Shown in pieces: positions 35,708 to 47,700 of a DNA stretch of 64,000 nt. Below the pieces are notes generated by a model, which was given only the letters and a program-made list of their open reading frames with translations, searched no databases and had not been told where the DNA came from. How positions within the stretch are numbered: the first letter of the stretch is position 1; the number at the start of each line of letters is the position of its first letter. The stretch covers positions 65,329 to 129,328 of the forward strand of contig NW_025934661.1 of the NCBI RefSeq assembly GCF_000764305.2, read 5' to 3'. The stretch comes from Hyalella azteca (taxonomy: Eukaryota > Arthropoda > Malacostraca > Amphipoda > Hyalellidae). A program made the translations under genes and the position numbers.

Positions 35708-38700
35708 CTTGCATAAGAAAAATATTTTGCTAGGAAAAGTGGAACAAATGACGAGGCGATTGAGAATTTAATTATTTGGAAACAATTTATTAAAATTAAA
35801 TCGCAAGTTATATGGAAAAATATAGTAATTAGCTACTAATAACTAGATTCTTTTACTGTGTCATGAACAAAACGAGTGACAGTATCAAATGAAAACACTG
35901 GTAAGAACACTGAACATCCAGAATATAGGTGATCTTTTCATGAAAATTGACTCATACAAAACGGATACCTACCAATAAAAAAATTATTCAATCAATAAAT
36001 GCCACAGAACACGATTGTAATGATAAAATATAATAACTTACAACTGAAGCGCTGTGCATTTTTGTTGTTCTTGCAAGCTTTGCCTAAATAGTAGACCGGC
36101 AGGGCAGACAGGGTGAACAGCATGCCGAGGCCTGTGATGAGGAACATACTAAGATACCAAGACCAGTTTCAGAAGCACATATAATCTATTAAACAAAATT
36201 AGTAGGGAATTATAAGAAGCAATGCTCGTAAATGTACAAAAATTGTTATAAATAAAAATATTAATTGGATGGGGTGAAGCGATTCAGCGATTCAATCATT
36301 GGGAATCCACAACACTGTTGTTTAAATTTACGCTAAAAATTCAATAAACAGTAAAATATTCCAGGAAACATCAGTTTATGAAATTAGAAAAGGTCTAGAA
36401 CAGGTATTTCAATAAGAAATTAACTATTAACGAAACTGAATTGTCTCAAATAATCAATAATATATTGTACACACAAACAAGTGAAGCTAATAATATATTT
36501 TAGATATTAATAAAACGTGCCAAAAATTTTCGAAACAAAATCGATTACACATCAAGAAACTATGAATACACAATAATGTAAATTACTTATTCGTGATTTA
36601 TCCAGTAAATTATTTTTTTTAATCGAAATGCCATCATGACTTCAAAGTTCATACCGAGTTAGTTTGTAACCTGTACTTGTAGGGTCCGTGATGAGCGGGA
36701 CAATAACGAGGTAAGCACAGCACGCCAGGAACACAAGTGGCAATACAATAGGCACTTTAATAGGCCTGTGTAGGAGCGGGTGTGTGTATCTCAGCCTCAG
36801 CAAAGCGGCCGTCGCCGCGCCGATGCTCAGCCACAGAGCGAAAGACAGGCAGTTGATGAGCGCCATGATGTCTAACCCTAACAAAGCCAGGGATATTAAG
36901 AATGAGGTGATCAAAGCTGGCTTCGGGGTTCTTGCTTTGATGTCGATGAAGGACAAGACAGCGGGCATGTGGCCTTCTCTGGCCGCCGCGAGGAACAATC
37001 GGCCGGAGGTGAAGAGGATACCGTTGAGGCTGCCGAAGGTGGACAGCGCTACGAAGACCGGCACGACGAAGCGAAGTGGACCCAGCACGCGCGACCCGAA
37101 CTCCTGACGAAAGAGTAAAACATTTGATAATTCCAGCTAAAATTTATAAGCTAATTAATATTTTTCTTTATGCTGATAATTTGTCAGTAAAACTTATAAT
37201 ATTTATCATCATGAAGTTTTTTCTGAAGATTTATTCATTATGTTTGTTTCAATATTATGACAGTTGTACTTTTTAAATTTTTTGCCTCGCGGTTCACTTA
37301 TCTGGTCTAATTCATTTCAATTGATGTTTTGTCACTGTCCAAGTTACTTTGAATCGACGTTACGCTGTTGACCAAATACGTAACGTTGCTAAATTGTAAC
37401 CGATGTTATACTTTTTTATACATTTTCCGTTTAGTAATTGTTAATAATTTTCGTGCAATGATCGCCCGTGTATTTTAGCATCCAATTGTGTCGGTTATTA
37501 TCGACACAAGTGGAAAAAAATCACAGTCGAGAAATCTGATGCTGAATATAATGAAAATTTTAGCATATAAATATGATGGTAAAATTATTTAGTGTACCGT
37601 ATGTTAAGAAAGCTTAACTTTGTTTCAGACAATTTCTCAAACTCATTGGACGAATCTTAAACTTTTCAAGTTCCAATAAAATATTTCGAAACTTTATTTT
37701 GCCGCTATACGTAAGGATCAGCATAGTTTGAAGGCTAATGTATATTATAATTCATTCATATCTTCATCCAACAGAACACAGGAATATCCTGTGACATGTA
37801 CACGTTTCACACAAAATCCACTCATAAATTATTACAACAAACAAAAGTAGCATGTTACATTTCAGGAATAACACATTTTTCTTGCTGTATTAGCATATCA
37901 TTTTTAAATTTTTACAATAAAACATCTCATTGGGAAGAATTTTAACTCACGACGGCGACTGCCGACGACGAAATGAGCACGTCAGCTGGCAGGACGACGA
38001 GGTAGGCAACGTTGACGCAGACGTACACCATCGTCACCATCGGCAGCCCCACCCATATGGCCAACGGCAAGTTCCTGACCACCGAAATTCATTAATAATC
38101 ACGAGTGTTCAATACGGTAAATAATATGATCAAGACTGTGATACGACCTTTGATGGCATTGATGATAAGAAACATAACTGGAACATCGTAATGGAATAAA
38201 AAGCTCTGTTCAGCCTCCCTGATTACATCGTTGACGCTCCGAGTATAAACGCGTTCAAGAACAGACTAAATAAAGCAATGGAGAAATATATGTTCAGACT
38301 TGAAATGCCCAGCACCATATCAAACCCAGGGGAAGTCTAGTAGCTACTTCAAACTATCGTCAGTCATGAAAAGATCCGGTCAAAGGACCTGTTTTTAGAT
38401 CTCCTGTGAAAAAGTCACGAAAAGTACAGCTGTACAAGAATCGGCGACAGGCCACATCAGCCCTACTCTTCACCGTCGACATCACTGTGTTATGTTACGT
38501 TAAAACTTAATACATTGATTATAAAATTCCTATACGCATGCAAAGTATTGAGCAAAATGACCCTTCAATGTTTGATGTTATTTTTCGGACAAAAGAACAC
38601 GAATACTATTTTGTATTGATATTGTTTTCCTATTGTGTGCATGCAGCGCTCACATCTCATCAGTTGCATGCAAGGAGACATGGCCTCCATTTTAACCGGT

Positions 38701-41700
38701 TACTTGCATCAACAAAATATGGGATATTCCGGTAAGAAATGATCATACACCTCATCGTTATTGGTATTCTAGCCCAATGAGCCGTAGCTACAAATATTCT
38801 CATTATTATGGGCCAGGTTTTCCAGCCAAGCTCGAGGAACAAATATTTGTGAATACTCAGCGGGCGATAAATCGATTTTTATCGATGATCATCACATCAC
38901 CATCATCGAACTCGGGTAATACGGAGCAATGATTCTTGATGAGGTGATGTCACGCATTGCCGTTTCATGGAATGAATGAATTGGATAGCGCATAATATCT
39001 TCAAGCGAGAGACAATAAATTGTCAATTTATTGACTTGAAAAGGCATTTATTTATTTCAATTTATTTATCAATTTATTGTCAATTTATTGACTTGAAAAT
39101 TTTAAAAAGCGCTAGAAAATATTAATGAATAGACGAATTTGGAGACGATTTCAAGATAAGCCATCAGTAGTTAGAAAAATGTTACTTTATGATTTTATTA
39201 TTAATTCTATGCACTGCCTGTACTTCAAAACAACTAAAACTTCGTAAAAACACAGCAAATAAAGCTGAGGCCATCAGAGATTTTCCAAAGAAAAAAGAGA
39301 AGAAACGTAAGTGGCTTCGTTGTGTCTACGAAGCCAGCCGTGACCCGGCGCTTCTTACTAGACGTTTATTTTCGTCTTCTCGAAGAAAACTTGAGCAAAT
39401 AAAACTTATAATTTGAAAATCTTTTACATGCCCTCAATTCTATTGTAATTTAAGTTGCTAGGATTTTGTAATGTGAGTGTTGTGTTGAGTTAAGCGGGAA
39501 AATATCATACTTGTGTATTCTTCAACGAAAATAAATATTGGAAACTTTCAATGACCACAGAAAAAGAAGTGTTATAAAAGATAATTAATGATAAACTATT
39601 TTCTCGGAATATTTTTTTATATGTTATGACTGCAATGGCGAGCGAAATATAAAATGCACGAAAAACTTTTTTATGCACGCGCAAGCACCTGTAGCAAAGT
39701 CACCAATTTTAAATACAAATTTAGAATTTATGCCATGTGCACATCAGGATTTGTAGCAGACGGTATGTGAGACTGTAATCTTGAAAGTCTAAATTTAGTT
39801 CCTTGAACTAAGTAAAAAAATTGCTTTTGGCTTATTTATATGAGAAAATGGCTTATGAGAGGCGTTAGTATTCGCGTGTGGGAGACTAACCGTCATATTT
39901 TATATAGTCATCAATAATACAATGTATTCGTCAATTAACCAGTTGCGATGAAGAAATCACTATAGCATAGTCATAGTATAGTTTGGTAAAATAGTAACTA
40001 GTTAGATTCTGAGGTGCCATATTCAAAGTAATCAAAGTCAGATTCAATTTCAAGTACAAAAAAGTTATATATCTGTAAGTTTTCTCGCGTGGACAATAAA
40101 TCGGTGGCTTTAGATTCGAAACGCTCTCACGAGAAAGATATTCTAGCGTTAGCCTTTCGTCGTCGTAAAAAAATTCATTGGAATGTTCCAATATTGGTGG
40201 AATAAAAAAAAATTTTAGGTCTGTAATGTTAGGTCTTGTTTAGGTTTTATGTCTGTCTTAGAATTTTGATAAGATAATATGATTTTATTCATTTTTAGCT
40301 TTTCGAACTGATGATGGACCTGGACTCCGAAACGTTTTCAATATCGATATGGTGAATTTGCTTGGTGTTTTTTTTTTGCTTTTAAATTCCTTGTGAACTT
40401 GCGATATAAGCAGACTGATAATATAAGTCCTTGGTGAAATAAAATAATAAAGCTGGACTAAATAAAAGATAACATTGGAAACTGAAGAGATAATTTACCT
40501 ATGCGGATCTTTGAGTTCCTCGGTGACAAAGTTCAAGTAGTTCCAGCCGCCGTACGCAAAGAGCCCCGCGTAGAACGCGATGGCCAGTCCCTGCCAGTCT
40601 GCCTCAGGTTGAGCGGTGACGCTCGTGTCCCGCAGGTGTCCACCTCTCTCTGCCCGTCGAAAATTTACTAATTAATTGAAAAAGTACAATTTTACGTCAT
40701 AAAAATTATTTTGAACATTGAATGATTCAATATAATTTAACGAAAATTTTATCGAATTTCCATTAATAATGAATTTACAAGTATAGACAAAGCAACGCTT
40801 TGCTTGAAACTTTTTTGGAATTTTTATTGTGCATTTGTTACTTTTAAATTATAAGGTGATATGCTATCCAGCAATTATATAAATGGTGGAATAAGTCAAA
40901 TCGAAAAATGCCCCAATACTTAAATAATTGTTACGTTGCAAAACAAAGTTATGTATAGGAGACGAGTGAAAGAATCAGCCTTAAAACGAATCGTAATAAA
41001 ATATATTTGCCGTACAAGTAATTAATTTTCATTTTTAATACCCATCCGTAATACAATTTATATTTTGAATCTTCAATGTTCTTATATAGCATTTACGGAT
41101 AATGATCATTTAAAAGCTTCATCCATTCAATGCTACCGGATTATTGCTCGCACAATCATTGATGCTCGTATAGGAATTTTGACTGGAACAGCAATTTTTC
41201 TGTCACGAGCAACGATGTAGTAAAGTTTTCTAGAGAATCCATGAATTGTCAATAATGCGCTTTGTGGCTAGGGTAGATATTCTGTGTAGATATTCTTACG
41301 TTTAAGCTTGTAAGATAAGTTTCAAGATTGCTTACCTTCCAGATTATTTGCATATTCCTCTAATCTCATCTCCACACAAGAACTTTAAACAATTAGAGAA
41401 CTCTAAACAAATAATCTTGTTTACAATTGTAAACTAGATTGAAAGTCGATTAACAAATTTACCCTGGGCAAAAAAATGAAATACTTTGTATCCATTCATT
41501 TCTGCCCACTATTCAATCAGCACCACTATTCCTTCTTTACATTCTGAGTTTTGCATCTACCAGAGTGCGTATAATGTACACATACTGTATACTGTACATA
41601 TACTCAACGCATTTGTGTATACTGTACGTATACTGTACGCATGTTGCATTAGTGGCTTGGTGCGTATACTGTCAGAGATGGTGGTTGTAACTACTCTTTT

Positions 41701-44700
41701 GATATTAAACGGGTTTGTATGGAGACAGTCGGAAGGGAAAATTATTTTTTTCTCATTTCAAGGTAAATTCAATCAAAATCATAAAATAAAATTACATTCA
41801 TAACTAATAACATAACTAATAAAATTACATTCAGCTTTGCATGCCAGTGCAACAAAATCCCTTCGTTATCGTTTGATTTGATTGATTATAATTGCATGGA
41901 TTAATTGCATCAGCGGGAAAATCAATAAATTCAGCTGGACAGACAATCAATGGATTGCGCTGCCAACCAATCCATCAAGCGTCGGTAACGAGGAAGTATC
42001 CTTATTTGGCCGACGCCGAAAAAAGCAGCGCGAAATCAAAAATTATTTTTCAATTGTAAAATATTCACGCAACATTTGTTGATACTCCTACAATTAATGT
42101 TCACACGTACCATATACAGTAAACATAGGAGATATTTATTAAACGAATGAACAGTTATACTTAGTTATACTTAGATTAGTCAGAGACTTGACTGAAGACC
42201 AGCCACGGCTTGATGGTTTAGTTCTGTTCTGGAAAATATTGATTCATTTTACCCTTGAAAATTGCATTTAATCGAAGAGGAATACACCTTGGTTTAGAAA
42301 ATGAAATACCGTCTGGATTCAGTAACATGTCAGCAAGTAGAATTTTAGCAAGTTGATAATAACCTGATTTATAGGCAAGGAAATGATATAAAAAAACTAT
42401 TATGTGTGCTAATAAAATTATTCACTTATCTATTTGATGATGATTATCTTCGATATCTTGCATATGCCATCTTTTCAAAATTAATTTCTTGAAAATATAT
42501 GATATTAAACCACGTTTTAGGGTGTAAAAATTCGGCGGTGACAACTGACGGAATGGAAGCTAACATTTTTTTAATTCCATTTAAAAACGAAAGAATATTT
42601 TAATGAACAGAGAAACCAGGCAGATAAATTTTCTCGACGACTCCGACTCAAAGAATTCGAGAGCTAGCCACGCGACAGACAAAGTTTCAAGGTAGAACGG
42701 CAACGAGAAATTCAGGGTTTAAGCACTCACTCAAAACCTCAAGTTCACTTTTGTCATGTTATAATATAGAATGTGTGTTGTGTTATTTTAATACGTGACT
42801 ATAATACTTGCTTATTTAACGAATATTTGTTCTTGCACTTGCTTATACGTAGTACCTATGCAGATATATATATTTTTATATTTTACGCTTCCGGCGGCAT
42901 TGGTGCGAATTAAAACTCTCCGCATTTATGGTTCCAATGTGGTTTAAAAAATAATTTGGAATTTCGCCTTATTTTTTAACATTTTAAATCATAAATTTTT
43001 TAACATTGTAAATCATAAATTATTTCTCACATTACATCAGTTATATGAGCATTCAACTATTGCCTTACCAAGCCAAAGAATTTTCATCAAGTCATTAATT
43101 ACTACAGTTTCTCAATTATCCAATTATCTAGACCCTCGTTTTTCTACTATATTTTCTCAATTCTTTTGTTTATTCATGGAAAAGACTCCAGATTAATATG
43201 TTTCGAGAACAAAATGATTTAGTGGTCGATTTTTGAGGCTTCTAAGGCGTTTTTCCAACTCCGTTATTGCTCAAGGACTATCCGGAAATCTGCATAAAAA
43301 TAAACGTTTACAAGCCCTACCCGCAACGAGGATTTGTCCTAGGCGTCCTAGTCACACAATGACATATTTGGAGAGTCATTGTAATAGAGTGCACAAAAAT
43401 ATTTTATTAAAGCACCTTACACACTTAATTGCGATACTCATTGAGTTTAGGCTTTTATGTTTAATTCTATTGATGTGTGGATCTGAAAATAATGCATAGA
43501 CCAATTGTTACAAAGATCCGTTAAATTTTCATCTTATAATCCGTAGAGTTTTTACCGATTCTTCTTCGGAGAAACTCAATTTGATGCTAAACTATAGCAA
43601 AATCCGCAATGACCCAAATCTTGTTACTTCATCTTGCAATACACCATTAAATGCTGCCATAATTTCTCGCCTTACATTAGTATCGTGTAGTTAAGCAGGA
43701 ACTTTAGTGCTACACTTTTAGATGTAGAATGCATTAAAAAATTACCACCGCATCAGTTAAATGATTCAGTTACTAAGTTAATAAAACCGGACGTTGGTTG
43801 ATTTGAATGTTGGATTTAAACATCAAGTGCGGCTGAAAACATCATAAAGTATTTGTACTGAGATTAATTCACCGTGAAGTTAATGAAACAGGCTGGAATA
43901 AGAAGAATATGAAAAGTTAAGACGAAAGTAGGAAGAAAGAGTGTGGGCAGTGTTTAGAAGTGCGAGGGTGCTACCTTACAGTCCGACAACATTTCTTCAC
44001 GCTTCGAATCACCGACATATGGAACAGCCACATTTTAATTACATCGTTGGCGCTCCAAGTATGAACGCGTTCAAGAACAGACTAGATAAAGCTATGGAAA
44101 AATATATGTTCAGACTTGAAATGCCTAGCACCATATCCAACCCGGTGTAAGTCTAGTAGTTAGTTCAAACTATCGCCAGTCATGAAAAGATCCGGTCAAA
44201 CGACACGATTTTAGATCTTCTGTGAACAAGTCACGAAAAGTAAAACAATCGGCGACAGGCAACATCAGGCCTACTCTTTAGCGCCGACATCACTATGTTA
44301 TGTTATGTTAAAAAATGAATGAATAATTAATGTGCGTGGGAGTTGACGAACGCGCAAGTCAGACACATCTTCATTCGTGTCATGAGTATATAAAACATAA
44401 TTAATATTCACAATTATTATCTTCATTCGTTTCATGAGTATATTAAACGTAATTCATATTCACAATTATTATCTTCATTTGTGTCATGAGTAGTACGTAT
44501 ATTAAACATAATTAATATTCACAATTATTATCTTCATTCGTGTCATGAGTATTTTGAACATTAATAATATTCACAATTATTATCTTCATTCGTGTCATGA
44601 GTAAATTAAACATTATTAATAATTAAAATTATAATCCTCATTCGTGTCAGGAATATATTAATATAAACATTAATATTTACAATTATTAGACTGTTGAAAG

Positions 44701-47700
44701 TAGAACTGACCTGTTACGAGCACGTAGAAGCCCATGATTGTGATGATGAAGAGTGCAAGTAACTTTGCTGCAGTGAAGATCATCTGTACACGCATGGCCC
44801 ACTGCACACTGTGGCAGTTGACTGCCGTCAGCACACCTGCGTGAGAAGACGTCATATGGATAAAAAAATAGTTTACAGGCTAAAAAATACATTATCAACA
44901 ATATATTAATTGAAAAATTACAATAACATACATTAATAATTGCATTATTACCGGAATAAAGGAAGGGTATTTTGAATTTTCCACTACCAGTAGCGCACAC
45001 TTGAGGTTAACTGAAATAATGTGTATATAGGTACTTCACCGGAAACGTTGAAAAGAGCCACGAGTTTTGATGAGCTTGAAATTATTAATGAATAAGTTTT
45101 TTCGTCATTTTGCCAATTATTGCTTGTCTTATATGTTGCTTGTCCCTATTTTAATCGAAATTTAGTTGTAATATCGAATCCTGACTTTGGCTAACTAATG
45201 GCGCTGATCTCCAAAACGTTCTCTCCATGGAGCTGCTGATAGTGTCATGAGTACTACCTTACCTCTACGTGCTGCGGCAAGAGTTGTACACTTCGTCAAC
45301 ATGTAATGGCTAGTGTACTTTTATCTCATCTCTCTACATGAGTAGCAGAAGTAAATTTTTAACTCTACTCAACCTGGAAACCTTAACTCTACTCCTTTCT
45401 GACAGGAATTTATTATGTCAACCTGCTGCACGTGGCAGGAATATTAATATCTGTCTACACGTGAGGCAGTACTTCTTACTGTCTATATTCTAAAGAAGTC
45501 TAGAGCTAATCTGTCAGCAGGCAGCCCCGCAACTGCTCAGAGACGGGATCTGCTGTCATCATCTAAGCTCGTCAATATCTGTGCGACGAACAGCGTTAAC
45601 TAGACAGTTGAAGTCCAAAAAATGGCTTAATTTCTGCAAAAAGAGTTGAACAATTCGAAATAACATGTTTTCTTAATTGAGTTTCATTAATTTAGTCGTG
45701 ATCTCTAAAAATTTATTTACAATTTTTTCTCGTTTAATTAATACGGCAATTTTTTGGGAAATTGATTGATTATAGTTTGCATGCGAGATGTAAGCTACTG
45801 ATTTCTGTTCCAAATTAGAAATACTTAATTCAACTTACCGAAACACAGGAATTTAAACTATTTTAATCACCCAATCTGTAATTAAAATATCAAGACAAGA
45901 ATAGAATTTTAAAGCTGGTAAATTTTTTCCATTAGTATAAAAACCTTCTTGTTTGAACGAGTTTACCATGAATTAGATGTCAATCAAAATCTGGAGGAGA
46001 TTAATTATCGCTTCCCCACTGCCAACATAGGACAATCCTCTGATTTTTACCCAGATAAAAATTCAGGTCAGACAAAGGCAGCAGAGTCGACATCAACGGC
46101 CAGTCGCTGAAGATTCATCAATTGTTTTCAACCGAGAAGAAAACTGACGCCATCAAAGCTTTCAAAAAGTCTGATTCCTCGAAATCTAATTTGGCAGCAC
46201 TTAGCTCCTCATATCTAGCTTACTGCACCTCAAGTTTCTAATGCGGCACAGAAATCTTAGTTGTCACAATGCACTAATGAGTTAAAAAACCGTACCAAGC
46301 TATAATCATCACATGATATTGAACTTTCAATCACTAAATTCCACAACTGTTCGCATAATACTGAAGGGATATCTCATATATGCAAATTAACAAAAATCTT
46401 ACATTACATTGAGCTAATTTTAAGCATGAAGCTATACTTCGAATCAACCAAACGAAGAAGATTTTAGTTTTTGAGCGCCTGCTCCCTCTGTAGAGAAGCC
46501 GTAGAAAGTCCCGAACAAGAAAGTAGCTAAGCTCCCTAGTCAGAATTAAACCGTGCAGACGACACAGCAGACATTAGTACAGAGAAGTGCAAGGCTAGAC
46601 AATTGCCACGAGTAGCGAAGCCATGAAAAAAATCATGGAGCGCCTAAAAATGGTGACGAAAGTCTAAAAAAATTAAATGACAGCATTACAAACTTGGCAG
46701 GAGTCATAAAGAATTGAAATACTTGCATATCTCAAGCAAAATTTTGAATGAACAGCACAAATAAGTCTCGCAAAAGGCACTCGATATGAGCGGTAAAACG
46801 TCCCAGGCATTTATTTTCCTTAAGCACATACGTTGAGTTTCGAATCAGTTATAAAGATCCGAAAAATTCAGCATGTTCGAGTAAAAACAGATTTCGTTTG
46901 AAAATCAAAGTATTTAGAAAAAAACTTACCTAGAACGAGGGCAGCAAGCAGCGCAACGGCGAGACGCGGCGGCGGGCAATGAGGGAAAGCGAGGGCGAGG
47001 GAATATTCGGCGCAGGCGAGGGCGACAACACACTGCGCTGCTGGCCGCACCAGCACCACATTCACCCAGAGCGTCGTGAACGCCGGCAGGTCACCGAACG
47101 CGTGCAGCACATACGTGTACTCGCCGCCTGATGCAGGCAAGATGGTGCCCAGCTCGCTGTAGGGCAATCGAAAAAATTTTACATAGTTAGAGAAAATTTT
47201 ACATCGAGAAAATTTTACACAAGATCCAGGGGCGTCGCAAACGTTGGCTAGATGGTTATTTAACTTTTATTAAATTGTTTTGAAAATCCACCGGCGTCGT
47301 AAACGATGACTATATATTAAACTGTTTTGAAGATCCAGCGGCGTCGTAGACATTGCCTAGATGCTTGCATAATTATTAGTATTTTTTTGAGGATCCAGCG
47401 CAGTCGTAAACGTTGGCTAGAGGGTTGCAAACCTATTATTAAATTGTTTTCAAGATCCAGCGGCGTCGTAAACGTAGCCTAGATGGTGCTCAGCTCGCTA
47501 GGGGGAATGACGAATATTTTACACAAATTTTTTAATTAGTTTACAAGACACAGCAACGTAGTAAACGCTGGCAGGATTGTTCCTTGCACGCATTTAATAA
47601 ATTAAAAAAATTTTATAGATTGTTATTAAATTGTGTCAAGGAGCAATATTGTTTCGACGTAACAAACACTGGCATGATGGCGCCCAGCTCGCTATGGGGG

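Noticed and set aside
39189..39416. 75-aa ORF with hydrophobic start and basic tail
   Set aside because: In an SLC7 intron, AT-rich codons, no conserved motif; perhaps transposon debris.
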